64,000 nt of DNA from Chiridota heheva (GCA_020152595.1 JAIGNY010001834.1:787001-851000), one strand, 5' to 3'; positions 1-11,949 are shown, numbered from the stretch's first letter. The notes: a model not told the origin generated them from the sequence alone. Numbers and translations are program-made.

Positions 1-80
1 GACCTCAGATACTGTAATAGAAACTTCTAAATGTAGCCTACTGTGTCAAAGGTTGACATACTCTCTTTTCAATTTTTCAG

Positions 81-178
81 GAATCCATGAAGCCCAGTGC
101 CAAGAAGTGCTATGAATACTTAAATCTCACCAGCCGGTCATTTGCTGTGGTCATCCAAGCTCTAGAGGGAGACCTGAG
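81..178 (+). CDS. FDFT1: Squalene synthase, internal exon (first in window)
   Basis: The exon follows a polypyrimidine tract ending in tttttcag and ends at gacctgag before gtaatt. It encodes 32 codons plus two bases of a split Arg codon (ESMKPSAKKCYEYLNLTSRS and onward to ALEGDL). The block YLNLTSRSFAVVIQALEGD matches the N-terminal substrate-binding region of eukaryotic squalene synthases. The preceding exon with the start codon is not in the window. Confidence 0.96.
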
Positions 179-319
179 GTAATTTACGATGAGTCAGAAA
201 TTGATTAATGTTTAGGGTCAGTTTAGGGTCAGACTTGTATGATAGAGGGCAAAAAAGTATTTTGAAAAAATGACTTTTATGGCATGATATGATATCAAGT
301 TTTAACACACACATTTGCT

Positions 320-580
320 AAAAAAGCTAAATCCATCCGAGCCATTAGGCTCATAGGCTGGTGCTTATTCCCGGTTTCCATGGTGCAAGCGGATGAGAGT
401 ACATGACTCTCCCTAGATGGGACGCCATTTCATCGCAGGTTAACTCCCTAGCAGTGCTGGTACTCATTTACAGCTGACTGGACTGGAGCAAGTAGAGTAA
501 AGTGCCTTGCTAAAGTACACAATGCAGTGCTCCTGGTGGGTATTAAACCCTGGTACCTTTTGCATACGAGCGAAAGATAT
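320..580 (-). repeat. Dispersed SINE-like repeat, copy 1
   Basis: The segment shares CCGAGCCATTAGGCTCAT, TGGGACGCCA-type and GGTACTCATTTTACAGCTGA-type blocks with copies at 13395-13685 and 52775-52950. The tRNA-like head expected at the right edge is degraded here. Orientation is inferred from the better copy at 13395. Confidence 0.7.
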
Positions 581-1064
581 TGGATACTGGGTAAAGTATA
601 AGAAAAAGTCTTATTTCAAACAGTAAGGTCACACAACTCACTTTGATAAATTATAATAATGTACAGCTAGTATTAAAATAGCTCCCAATATCACAAAAAA
701 GCACCAAATGCATCCACAATATGCAGATACAAAACAAATGTGTTTATGTATTATATGGAGTGTATCCTTTATCACTGATTGAATTGACAATTTCTCCCAA
801 AAAATTCAGATAGAGTTTGTTAAAATGTATGCCTCCTGACATAACCAAACATGTTGTAATCTGTGAAATCTACACAAATAGTACATTATAGTACATAAAG
901 AATTGTGTATAAAGTGCAAATGTGAACAATAGCCACACCAGAAGATAAATGATTTTAAGTACTGTAGCTCTTATAATCTTCATAGCTGTGCAGAGAAGTA
1001 AAAACATGTACAAAAGCAATAGCAGAAACGGAAAACAAAAAACAAGGGAATTGTAAATATCACA
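580..1064. other. Intronic DNA, nothing recognised
   Basis: AT-rich FDFT1 intron sequence without ORFs, tandem structure or recognisable repeats. Confidence 0.5.
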
Positions 1065-1069
1065 TTATC

Positions 1070-1262
1070 TACCTACTGTGGTGTAGCGGTTATCATACCT
1101 GTCTACAGACCACAAGGAACTGGGTTCAAGCCTGGGTCGGGTAGACACGCCACTGTACCACAACTGGTTATCAAAGGCCGTGGACATTGCCTTTACTATC
1201 ATAACCGAATATGCATGCGACGACCACGTCATTGTAATTGTCTGTTCACTCGTCACCAAATA
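1070..1262 (+). repeat. tRNA-derived SINE-like element
   Basis: TGGTGTAGCGG resembles a pol III A box, and GGGTTCAAGCC, about 50 bp later, a B box. The spacing is that of a tRNA-derived SINE head. No cloverleaf with paired acceptor stem is apparent, so it is not called as a tRNA gene. The element appears to end near 1262. Confidence 0.55.
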
Positions 1263-1735
1263 TCACATAACCACAGCAGTTCAATAGTATGGACCAAAAT
1301 AGCTGTGAACCACTAAACCCCTCATCTCACAGACAGGAGATATACTTCTAAGGAGTATTGAACTATGATATCACTCATATGATGTCAATCGATTGTGTTG
1401 TGTACTATATGACATATCTCGATGGCATGGCACTGAATCTCATTATTGAAGCAATCTCTTAAATTGCATTGTTCGTTCTTTGAAGTTGAATAATCAAATG
1501 ATCTCTCTGGCACTCTGAGACATGCACAGTTGCTATGACCACAAGTTTCATTAATCAATCAATAATTTTAACTAATTTCTTTTGTTCTTGTAAGTTTGTT
1601 ACGATGTAATCCAACCTCTAGCTCTGATACTGACCTTTGCAGTTTACATGCCAAAATTTCTTAGTAATTATGTCAATCAATCAATTAATCTTTCCAGATT
1701 GTTCTTTGAAATATTTTTACCTCTCTGGCACCAAA
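1263..1735. other. Intronic DNA, nothing recognised
   Basis: AT-rich FDFT1 intron sequence with no gene, tandem structure or recognised repeat. Confidence 0.5.
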
Positions 1736-2150
1736 ATGATGTTCAATGTTGACATGGCTATAAAACCTTTGCTGTTGACATGACAAAACCTTTGCTCTTG
1801 ACTTGGCAATAAAACCTTTGCTGTTGACATGGCAATAAAACCTTACTGTTGACAGCAATAAAACCTTTGCTGTTGACTTGGCAATAAAACCTTTGCTGTT
1901 AACATGGTTATAAAACCTTTGCTCTTGACATGGCCATAAAACCTTTGCTGTTGACATGGCCATAAAACCTTTGCTGTTGGTATGGCTATAATACCTTTGC
2001 TGTTGACATAGCCATAATACCTTTGCTGTTGACATGGTTATAAAATCTTTGCTGTTGACATGGCAATAAAACCTTTGCTGTTGACATGGCTGTAACACCT
2101 TTGCTGTTAATATGGCTATAAAACCTTTGTTATTGACATGGCAATTAGTC
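1736..2150. repeat. 26-bp minisatellite in FDFT1 intron
   Basis: About 15 imperfect copies of AAAACCTTTGCTGTTGACAT plus a variable GGC/ATA end. The array ends about 35 bp before the acceptor of the exon at 2186. The stop-free minus-strand reading across it is a by-product of repetition. Confidence 0.9.
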
Positions 2151-2185
2151 TCATTAATCATTCAATAAATCAATCAATCCCACAG

Positions 2186-2369
2186 ACATGCTGTGTGCAT
2201 CTTCTACCTGGTGCTCAGATCCCTGGATACCGTGGAGGATGACATGACGATCCCCATTGAGGAAAAAGTTCTCCTGTTGAAGACATTTTATCAAAAACTT
2301 GAGATTCCAGACTGGAAGTACTTAAAAAGTCAGGAGAAGGACAAAATGGTGCTAGAGGATTTCCCAGTG
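2186..2369 (+). CDS. FDFT1: Squalene synthase exon with first Asp-rich motif
   Basis: The exon completes the split Arg codon, then reads HAVCIFYLVLRSLDTVEDDM, and ends phase 0 at GTG before gtaagt. DTVEDD is the first Mg-diphosphate-binding aspartate motif of head-to-head prenyl synthases (DTLEDD in human). The rest, ending KDKMVLEDFPV, also follows the family. The donor is fused to a 29-bp minisatellite: the intron sequence from position +5 onward is already repeat unit. Confidence 0.97.
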
Positions 2370-2373
2370 GTAA

Positions 2374-3556
2374 GTATCTTACACTAGTTGATACTAGGCT
2401 TGGCATCTTACATTAGTTGATACTAGGCTTGGTATCTTACACTAGTTGATACTAGGCTTGGTATCTTACACTAGTTGATACTAGGCTTGGCATCTTACAT
2501 TACTTGATACTAGGCTTGGTATCTTACACTAGTTGATACTAAGCTTGGTATCTTACACTAGTTGATACTAGACTTGGTATCTTACACAAGTTGATACTAG
2601 GATTGGTATTTTACACTAGTTGATACTAAGCTTGGTATCTTACACTAGTTGATACTAGGCTTGGTATCTAACACTAGCTAATACTAGGCTTGGTATCTTA
2701 CACTAGTTGATACTATGCTTGGTATCTTACACTAGTTGATACTAGGCTTGGTATCTTACACTAGTTGATACTAGGCTTGGTATCTTACACTAGTTGATAC
2801 TAGGCTTGGTATCTTACACTAGTTGATACTAGGCTTGGTATCTTACACTAGTTAATACTAGGCTTGGCATCTTACATTAGTTGATACTAGGCTTGGTATC
2901 TTACACTTATCTTACACTAGTTGATACTAGGCTTGGTATCTAGTTGATACTAGCTTGTATCTTGGTATTACACTAGTTGATACTAGACTTGGGTATCTTG
3001 ATACTAGGCTTGGTATCTTACACTAGTTGAGTTGATATGGTATCTTACACTTGATACAAGGCTTGGATACTAGTTGATACTAGGCTTGGTATTTTACACT
3101 AGTTGATACTAAGCTTGGTATCTTACACTAGTTGATACTAGGCTTGGTATCTAACACTAGCTAATACTAGGCTTGGTATCTTACACTAGTTGATACTAGG
3201 CTTGGTATCTTACACTAGTTTATACTAGGCTTGGTATCTTACACTAGTTGATACTTCGCTTGGTATCTTACACTAGTTGATACTAGGCTTGGTATCTTAC
3301 ACTAGTTGATACTAGGCTTGGTATCTTACACTAGTTGATACTAGGCTTGGTATCTAACACTAGTTGATACTAGGCTTGGTATCTTACACTAGTTGATACT
3401 AGGCTTTGTATCTTACACTAGTTGATACTAGGCTTGGTATCTTACACTAGTTGATACTAGGCTTGGTATCTTACACTAGTTGATACTAGGCTTGGTATCT
3501 TACACTAGTTGATACTAGGCTTGGAATCTTACACTAGTTGATACTAGGCTTGGTAG
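2374..3556. repeat. 29-bp minisatellite abutting an FDFT1 splice donor
   Basis: About 40 copies of a 29-bp unit made of GATACTAGGCTTGGTATC followed by TTACACTAGTT. The first unit begins at GTATCTTACAC inside the donor sequence gtaagtatc, so the array starts 4 bp into the intron. There is a disordered patch at 2900-3080 with truncated units. Confidence 0.95.
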
Positions 3557-4256
3557 TCTGGTAGATTGTCCCAAGCACTCAAAGCCAAATCAGTTTGGAA
3601 TTTTTTTTAAATTGACCTTAATAAAACCAAACTGTAATCAAGACAATAAAAAGAATAATATGAAAGAGATTGGCCACTGGGGGATCCGAAGACTTTTTTG
3701 GAAGAGGCCAAATGCACTGAAAAGCCAAAAAGACCCATTTTATACCAACTAAAAAGTTTCACCAATTTCTATACGGGAATAATTGTTCAAAATGAGGCAA
3801 TTGATAAACTAGGAGGAGAAATTTAAAACTTTTTTTGATGACCTTTCCCTGTACAACTATTTCCACTAAGTAACCCCCCCCCCTCCTCATTAGACTGAAC
3901 CCCCCTCCCCCACCCCCCCTCATTAGAGGTTTAAAATAAAGCAAGACCACAGCACCAATGGTCCCAGAGGAGGAAACAAAAAGAAAGGAATAGGGGAGAA
4001 AGAAAATGACAGGGTATAGAAAAGGCATACATAAAAGAAGGTAGAAATGCAATTTTCTTTGGTTTTGTTATTGTTGTTACTGTATACTCACATAATTGTT
4101 ATTAAAGACTTACTATGGTTCCAGAAAGTAAATATTTGAAATATTCCCTCCCCCTCCCCCTCCCGCATCTATGAAGGGTATATGAGTATAATTTGACAAT
4201 ATTTTTGAGCAATCTTCTATAAACCCAACATTGGCTTCATGTTCCCTCTTTTATAG
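3557..4256. other. Intronic DNA with C-rich tracts
   Basis: C-rich runs occur near 3873-3922 and 4147-4163. Nothing else is recognised before the exon at 4257. Confidence 0.5.
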
Positions 4257-4385
4257 ATATCCGAGGAGTACAGAGGACTGGCTAAACATTATCGTGACAT
4301 CATATCTGACATTTGTATGGCCATGGGTAAGGGCATGAGCGAGTTCCTCCAACGAGAAGTTGAAACGCTTAAGGATTGGGACTTG
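4257..4385 (+). CDS. FDFT1: Squalene synthase internal exon
   Basis: 43 codons, phase 0 at both ends (ttatag acceptor, gtgagt donor). It reads ISEEYRGLAKHYRDIISDIC, then a MAMGKGMSEFL block and an acidic end KDWDL. This fits the helical segment of squalene synthase before the YCHYVAG block. A MITE-like palindromic element starts about 70 bp into the following intron. Confidence 0.95.
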
Positions 4386-4456
4386 GTGAGTTTGAAGGTC
4401 CATGCTAATATTCTGAGTGGAAATGGGTCCTTGGAAATTTGTTTCTTCATGTACTG

Positions 4457-4951
4457 TGTATGATAGAGGACTGTTAAAGAAGCAAATGAATGGAAAAACC
4501 ATGATGATAACTTATTCCGACTTATTACATTTGACAGATCTCATCAGTGTGTTGAAAAGAGACATTGCAGAGTACAATGTGATGTCATGATTGCAGATCC
4601 AAGACTTTTTGTTTAATTATTGAGAGAGGGTATAACATGCAAGGACATGCTTTGCCTATCTGCTCATGTACCTGACACTCTAAATGAAAGAAAAATAATA
4701 CCTTGGATTTGCAATTATGACATTACACATTATAGCTAGACTTTCATGCAGGGGCCAAATCATAAAAAATCTCAACCCCCTCCCCCCTCCCCTCCCCTCC
4801 CCCTCCCCTCCCTCCCTTCCCCTTCCCCCCTCACACACACACATTGGTCATTTCTTCTTCTTAAAACATGGGTGAGACCTTCAGTTGAAATGTAATAACT
4901 CTTAACTGGAATAAATTATCAACATGTTTTGTTAATAGTCCTCTATCATAC
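4457..4951. mobile_element. MITE with long inverted termini
   Basis: The left end GTATGATAGAGGACTGTTAA is mirrored at the right end by the complement of GTATGATAGAGGACTATTAA. The similarity continues inward (AACTTATTCC, TTACATTT), so the element is largely palindromic, about 495 bp, without coding capacity. A half-copy occurs at 25985-26190. Confidence 0.8.
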
Positions 4952-5209
4952 ATATCAAAATAAAAATTTATGGGAATATTTCCTCCAGTAATTGCAGTTG
5001 ATTGGTCAGTCAACAAAGGGAAAATTCCCCCAGCAGTTGATTGGTCGATGAAGCCTAACAAATTGCATTTGACTAAAATTGGTTTGTATTGGCCTTTTAC
5101 CTTTCAGGATAACACACATGTGCCCATAATGCTGTGGAAATTGCGATTGTTTTTTTTTCTTCATGAACCGGCTGTCGGGTCATTCCATTTTAAATCAACA
5201 GAAAAAAAG

Positions 5210-8200
5210 TGAAATGACATCCACCATCTCAGATTTGCTTGAGATTTGGCACATTTTATGCAAATCATGTACATTATCTAGAACATCCCCAAAAGTTTAG
5301 CTTCATATCTTTTATGGTTTTGAAATATGACTACTCTCAGGGGCCCATTTTTGGCCTATTTTCATGAAAATGGTGGCCATTTTGAATTTTTATAGAGAAC
5401 AAAATTACATATAACATTTTGCCGGTACATGCCATGGCTCTAAAACTTAGTACCAGGCTATTTTTAGAGGTTTAGAATTCAAAAATAACACTTAGAAATC
5501 TCCCAGGGTGAGCCATAATGTTGAAATTTTCACTTGAACCCAATTTTTCAGTTTTTCGATTTAAAAAAAGGGTTTTAATTCAAGGACAAAGTTCACCATG
5601 AGAAGCACAATGGATCAGTCTAAGACTTGGTATGTAAATAATCTACACTATTATCTCTAACATAATTGAAAATGGTGACATCAATTTTGTTTACTTTTTA
5701 TTTTATACCCACTTTAATCATGAGGCTGAAATTTGTTATAACGTTGCGACCTTTAAAATTCTAACTATTAAATTATTTCATTAATCTAAATTGATAGCAT
5801 TTTTGTACACATATTGTGCATTCTTATTATCTGTTAAAGCCAAGTGATTTTAAATCTGATTATATTTCACTTACCTCTAAACCACTTATCTGAAATGTAT
5901 ATATATATTCATTATTTTGTGTTGTTTTTGTATTGAATTTTATTGCGATAATGAGTTTAGTAGACTTATGCCTGGAAAGAAAGATTTTGTGAGTGTTTCC
6001 AAAAATGTACATGTGCAGAAGAGATTGCTTCAATGTAATTTAAAAGACAGACCTCTAGCTTGATTTAAAAATGGGGAAGGGAGCTAGACTTATTGAGGGG
6101 CACATTAATACACACGCGAAGCACTGTGTCTTTTTGGCATGGATTCCCTTGAGGCTCAATCCCATGGTGAAGAAGCTCTGGGATTTATTTCAGCTATTAT
6201 CATACCTCAGAATGAAACTATTCTGATTGATAAGGACCATTCATGAGCCAAACAGTACAATTGCTTACTATGCTATCATTCTGTGTTCTGTATCCATGTA
6301 AGGTATTTTATTTATGAGGTTAATTAAGATTATTAATTTAAACAAAAAAATAAATCTAAAAAAATAAATAAAATAAAATCTAAACCAACAAAAAAATATT
6401 TTTTTCTTATAAGGGGCAGGGTGGGCCCCCTGGGGGCAGGGTAGACCCCCTGTGGGCAGGGCGGACCAATGGAGGGGCGGGCAGGCTGCCCCTGTGAAAT
6501 AGCAAAGCTGGGGGTCTTAAAGTTTTGTTCATTGAGACCAAAGTTGTGTGTTTTAGTTCTTTCCTCTGGTGCACATTCTGTTTGTGTTTGCACCATACAG
6601 TACATCAGAATGTTTTCTTGATGCTCAGTGCTGTAGGATTAGACAAGGATTGTCATAAGCTGACTGAGATGATGGTGTGTACTGTAGTAGATAAAATAAG
6701 CAATGCATGGTTCATCGCTGTCAAGACTGCCCAGGCACTGATCCTCTGTTTAAGTTTCTTGATGAGCATATTAATAGTGAAGAGATTTCAGATAAAATCG
6801 ACCAAACTATTAGCTTCCAACAATGGACAAGCACTGATAGAACAGATTTGATAACTCAAAACTGAATCAGTTAATGACTTTCTCACTGTACTTGTGGATA
6901 AGCTGGACAAACTCACTACACATTCCTGCATAGCAATGGCACAGTTTAAATTTCTGAAGGAGAAGAAGGAAAATTTACAAGATGATGAAGTCATTGTTTA
7001 GGGTGATTTTGCTGAAAATTACAGCTTTGTGGTTCAAGATGAAGTCAAAGGGTTTCACTGGAACAATACACAATGTACAATCCATCCAGTGGTCATTTAT
7101 CACAAAGAAAATGAGAAGTTGTTTGAAAAGTCCATGTGTTTCATTTCTTATGATTTGGCACATGATGTTGATATGGTATGTGAGGTTGTCATGACTTGTC
7201 CTTCTTCTTAAAAATTTGTTCCAGCAAATAATAGCCACAAAATTAATGTAGCAAATAATAAGACCACTTATTTTAATAAAAATAACCACTCAACCACACA
7301 ATAAGGACTTCATCTATTGCTAGTTTAATACTTAACACCAAATTCCACAACAACCCAGGACCAAATGAAGAAATAGTACAATGGAGTCATTGATAAGGGA
7401 AATTTGATCCTAATTGCTTGTGGTTTTCAGAATAAAGAAAATAAAGAGGAAAAGTCTGACCCGACCTGCTTATATATCAGGGTCTGACTGTTTGAAACTT
7501 TAAGGAGCATAACAAATAATGGTGAGGAAAACAATGCATTTTTGTAAAGGAAAATATTTCTAATGACATTCACAAGGTTCACTATATTTAGTGTGCTGGC
7601 CAGTACAAAAATTTCAAGAATTTGCTCAATATGTGCTACAGTACCACAAGTCTGATTTTAAAGTTGGTTGTGAGTGGTCATTCTTTGCAACAAGTCTTGG
7701 GAAGTCAGCCTGTGATGGATTAGGGGGTACAGTAAAACGACTGGCAGCACGAGCAAGTTTACAGAGCCCCCTGAATAACCAAATACTCACCCCTGAACAG
7801 ATGCTTAAATTTTGCCCCTAAAAAATCACAGCCATACAATTTATTTTTATATCCAAAGAAAAAATGACCTTCAGAAGAGAGACCATGAAGGAGAGGTACA
7901 GTATTGTAATGCTAGAACTGTTCCTGGTACTCACAGCTTTCACCATTTCAAGCCAAAGTCAAGGCATGCATCATGGCAAAGCGGGTAACCAATGACACAG
8001 TCACTGCTGTCAATGTTAACATTGCTGTCATTGTTTTATGCTGTTATGATAAAGTATATTGGATTGGGATGATTACTGAAGTGAACAAAGAACTTCAAGA
8101 TGTTCACATCATATTTTACATCCCCACTATCCAGCCAGGTCATACAAATGGCCAGATAGAGATGACTTATGTGGGGTGCCAATTATGAATATTTTATGTG

Positions 8201-8945
8201 TTAAAACCACTGCTAACAGCAACTGGTAGACAGTACAATCTAGATGATGAAGATAAAGATTACATTGTAAAGTTGATTAAGTACAGAAGTATAGTATGTT
8301 AATGTAACACTGTGTTTCAAAATTGACACATTTTGCAGGTGATATATGTGGTGGTTTAAAGGTATTAGTAAAATTTTAACAATATTAGATATTTGTTTAG
8401 TTTTATAGGAACAAAAAAGTGCTTAAAATCCAGATTTCTGAAATAATTCAAAAGTTTAATTTTCAAGGTCACAACATATAACAAATTTCAGCCTCGTGAT
8501 TAAAGTGGGTATAAAATAAAAACTAAACAAAATGCTGGCACCATTTTTTAATTATGTTTGAGATAATAGTGTATACTATTTGCTTACCAAGTCTTAGACT
8601 GATCCATTGTGCTTCTCATGGTGAACTTTGTCCTTGAATTTAGCCTTTTTTTATTTTTTTTTATTGAAAGACTATGGCCAACCCTGGCAGTTTTTAAGTG
8701 CCATTTTTTAATTCTACACCCCCAAAAATAGCCTGGCACAAACGTTTAAAGCCATGGCATAAATAGGCTAAAAATTTATGCAATTTTGTAATTGCTAAAA
8801 ATTCAAAATAGCCACTGTTTTTACGAAAATAGGCCAAAAATTTATTTTGAAGGGCCATATGTCAAAAACCACAAAAGATATGAAGCTAAACGTTTGAGGG
8901 TGTGCTAGATACATGATTTTTGAAGCAAAAATCATGTAAGCAGGG
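5210..8945. mobile_element. DNA transposon with ~550-bp terminal inverted repeats, decayed
   Basis: The left arm (about 5250-5800) and the right arm (about 8400-8940) are inverted copies of each other. Shared blocks include TTTAGCTTCATATCTTTT, AAGGACAAAGTTCACCATGA, AATGGATCAGTCTAAGACTT and TATACCCACTTTAATCA. The interior holds transposase-like coding remnants (6590-8190). The element sits entirely inside one FDFT1 intron. The superfamily is not assigned; no clear target duplication was identified by eye. Confidence 0.88.
6590..8190 (+). pseudogene. Decayed transposon-encoded protein
   Basis: Broken plus-strand coding segments lie between the inverted arms. Near 7000-7100 is DFAENYSFVVQDEVKGFHWN followed by NNTQCTIHPVVIY. 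Near 7670-7810 is CEWSFFATSLGKSACDGLGG then TVKRLAARASL, and near 8040-8130 YDKVYWIGMITEVNKELQDV. From memory these blocks recur in this order in a transposon-encoded protein family of many invertebrates. Stops and frameshifts separate them, so the copy is dead. Superfamily unknown to me. Confidence 0.75.
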
Positions 8946-9374
8946 CTCCCGGTAAACCTTTAAAAAACCTTTAAAGACCTTTATTGACAAATTAACCTTT
9001 ATTCCTTTTAAAATAACTTTTAAAACCTTTAAAAACCTTTAATTCCAAAGTTAAGTAAGGTAAATGATTCGAGTGCCAAGGTTTTAGCCTTATTGGTAAG
9101 TATACACATCCATTTAATAGCATATCTGTTTTCAACACACATTTAAAAAGTAGCAGGACCAAAATGAAATTTCCAACTTCACATAAGTAATGGACTTTTG
9201 GCGCCACCAACTGCCTTTTGCCCCAGAATATGCTCATTGTATGAAAATTTATTCCATGAGTTAACCTTTATAAACCTTTTTATTTAAATCAAAAACCTTC
9301 AAAAACCTTTATTTCAACTTTTCCAACCTTTAAAAAAACCTTTTTTTTTTTTAAAGAGTCACTAGGAGGCCCTG
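8941..9374. mobile_element. MITE 'CAGGCCTCC' copy 1
   Basis: The element starts CAGGGCTCCCGGTAAACC and ends AGTCACTAGGAGGCCCTG, so the two ends form a short inverted repeat. The interior is dominated by AACCTTTAAAAACC motifs. It is roughly 90% identical by eye to the copy at 26276-26718 and ends about 75 bp before the catalytic exon at 9452. Confidence 0.85.
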
Positions 9375-9451
9375 TGTTAATCTGAGATGGTGGGTGTTGT
9401 GCCCTTGTTGAATTGACATGGAATGACCCTTTCGAAATTGTCTTTTCTCAG

Positions 9452-9643
9452 TATTGCCATTATGTCGCTGGACTTGTCGGCATTGGCTTGTCAAGGCTCT
9501 TCTCTTCATCCTGTCTCGAAGATAAGATTGTAGGATTGGAGACCGAGCTTTCAAATTCCATGGGACTCTTTTTACAGAAGACGAACATCATTCGTGATTA
9601 CTTGGAGGACAGTATTGATTGCCGAGAGTTTTGGCCAGAAGAG
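9452..9643 (+). CDS. FDFT1: Squalene synthase core catalytic exon
   Basis: 64 codons, phase 0 at both ends. It begins [18 protein letters not shown], whose first tyrosine region is catalytic in the family, and continues to [17 protein letters not shown], the second aspartate-rich motif (residues 186-190 of the partial protein). It ends REFWPEE. These are the most conserved blocks of the enzyme and all expected residues are present. The donor is gtaact, weaker than consensus. A minisatellite rich in GGTGAGTAG, a stronger donor-like motif, begins about 130 bp downstream. Confidence 0.98.
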
Positions 9644-9749
9644 GTAACTTTGTTTTTGTTATCCTCTCCCTAACAGAGTTGGCGAAGGGATTGAGTGAAG
9701 GATATAGTGAAGGTTTGTGTTGATGAGCAGGGGTAAGGTGGTTAAGAGT

Positions 9750-10832
9750 ATAGTTGGTAGATGAGAAGGTGGAAAAAGGTGAGTAGGTGAGTAGATGGTG
9801 GGTAGGTGATTAGAGGGTAGCTAGGTGAGTAGAGGGTGGATAGGTGAGTAGATCTGGGTGGGTAGGTGTGTAGACTGTGGGTAGTTGAGTAGAGGGTGGC
9901 TAGGTGAATAGAGTAAGGCTAGGTGAGTAGATCTGGGTGGGTAGGTGAGTAGATCTGGGTGGGTAGGTGAGTAGACTGGATAGATGAGTAGATGATGGGC
10001 AGATGATTAGAGGGTGGCTAGGTGAGTAGAGGGTGGATAGGTGAGTAGATCTGGTTGAGTAGGTGTGAATAGACTGTGGGTAGTTGAGTAGATTGGATGG
10101 GAGGTGGGTGGCTAGATGTGAATAGAGGGTGGCTAGGTGAGTAGAAGGTGGATAGGTGAGTAGATCTGGGTGGGTAGGTGTGTAGACTGGGTAGTTGAGT
10201 AGAGGGTGGCTAGGTGAATAGAGTAAGGCTAGGTGAGTAGATCTGGGTGGGTAGGTGAGTAGACTGGATAGATGAGTAGATGATGGGCAGATGATTAGAG
10301 GGTGGCTAGGTGAGTAGAGGGTGGATAGGTGAGTAGATCTGGGTGAGTAGGTGTGTAGACTGTGGGTAGTTGAGTAGAGGGTGGCTAGGTGAATAGAGTG
10401 TGGCTAGGTGAGTAGATTGGGTGGGTAGGTGAGTAGACTGGATAGATGAGTAGATGATGGGCAGATGATTAGAGGGTGGCTAGGTGAGTAGAGGGTGGAT
10501 AGGTGAGTAGATCTGGGTGAGTAGGTGTGTAGACTGTGGGTAGTTGAGTAGAGGGTGGCTAGGTGAATAGAGGGTGGCTAGGTGAGTAGAAGGTGGATAG
10601 GTGAGTAGATCTGGGTGGGTAGGTGAGTAGACTGGATAGATGAGTAGATGATGGGCAGATGATTAGAGGGTGGATAGGTGAGTAGATCTGGGTGGGTAGG
10701 TGAGTAGATCTGGGTGGGTAGGTGAGTAGACTGGATAGATGAGTAGATGATGGGCAGATGATTAGAGGGTGGCTAGGTGAGTAGATTGGGTGGATAGGTG
10801 AGTAGATCTGGGTGGGTAGGTGAGTAGAGGCA
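9750..10832. repeat. Minisatellite of GGTGAGTAG-type units with higher-order structure
   Basis: Variants of GGTGAGTAGATCTGGGTG, GGTGAGTAGAGGGTGGC and GATGAGTAGATGATGGGCAG alternate and recur as larger blocks (for example the GATGATGGGCAGATGATTAG block, at least five times). Most units contain a sense-strand GGTGAGT, a close match to a 5' splice site. Confidence 0.95.
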
Positions 10833-11305
10833 TAAGTAAGGATTGTGAGTGTTTTGGGATTGTTGATGAATTGATAGAGCACAGTGGTTTGGACAGGATG
10901 CTTGTTTTTGGGTGGGGAGAGAAAGTGGACGATGGTGGGCAGGTGGATGCATGAGTAGGAGGATTAAGGTTAAGGCTGATTGGTTGGTAGATTATGTAGG
11001 TGGGGTAGGATGAGGTGGTGGGAGTATAAGGGAAGAATATTGGGTAGAAGATGGCATGATGTGGAGATGGAGGAATTGATTTACTGTAGTTGGAAGAGAA
11101 GGTAGAAAGTGGGAGATAAAAACTGGGTGGGCTATGAAGTGGTTGGTAGAAATGTGAGTGCAAGGTGTGTTATCAGCAGCAACAGGATTGTATTAATAGT
11201 AATGGTTAAACTTATTGAATGTCAAAATCAAGAATAAATTATCTGCTGAAGGCGGTGTACAATATATAACTTACATAATATGCTGATATTACACAAAATT
11301 AAAAA
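10833..11305. other. G-rich decay of the minisatellite, then unremarkable intron
   Basis: Looser GGTGGG-rich sequence continues to about 11160 and probably represents degenerate array. Nothing else is recognised. Confidence 0.5.
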
Positions 11306-11309
11306 AAGT

Positions 11310-11610
11310 TACACATCAACAGTTAAAAATAATATTTGAAGAGGTGAATCTTTAACTTTTGTTTGAAAGAGTTAACCGTAGTTACTCTTTTGATATGAAG
11401 GGGGATACAGTTCCAAAGTTTGCGAGTACAGGTTGAAAAAGAGGAATCGCCAAAGTGAGAATTTGTTGAATGCTGGGTGAGCTTGAAAGATGAGGCAGAA
11501 TGCAAGCTTCAACTAGGGTGGTAATGTGAAATTAAGATTGGAAAGGTATTCTGGAGCTAGGCCATCGATAGAGCGATATCTAATGAGCAGGAGAATTTTG
11601 AACGAGATAC
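11310..11610 (-). pseudogene. LINE ORF2 C-terminal remnant (CR1/L2-like)
   Basis: The minus strand reads RYRSIDGLAPEYLSNL near 11560-11610. After a frame change it reads FGDSSFSTCTRKLWNCIPLH then VNSFKQKLKIHLFKYYF and a stop at 11323. This is the familiar C-terminal pattern of CR1-like reverse transcriptases (G-L-AP-YLS, FG-R-FS-AP-LWN-LP, SFK-LKTHLF). It is 5'-truncated and frameshifted. Confidence 0.75.
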
Positions 11611-11949
11611 AGCTACAATCCCTGACAAAGTATATTACACAAAACTGTGGCCTTCTTCAATATTCTCAATATTAACATTTTTGCAGCTAACGTCAAAAAA
11701 GGTGCAGGGAGCGGGGAAGGGGGTGTTGTGGGTGGCATGCGCTTGTAAAGTTATGTAAATGAACACGAATTGAATAAGATGTGAATCTCAAGTGTTTTGT
11801 GTCATTCATTTTGTCAGGGATTGTAGTACTCAACAGAGAGCCAGAGCAATTTTTCTTAAGAGTTGGTGTGATGTGATCATTTTCGCTTTTATTATTCTTT
11901 GTGATGCCTAATCAAACAAAAATTTTATCAACTTTGTTTCTGTTTTCAG

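Noticed and set aside
1685-2161. 158-codon minus-strand reading
   Set aside because: Read-through of the 26-bp intronic minisatellite.
10559-11163. Pro/Ser/Thr-rich minus-strand readings
   Set aside because: Complement of the GGTGAGTAG array; composition is explained entirely by the repeat.
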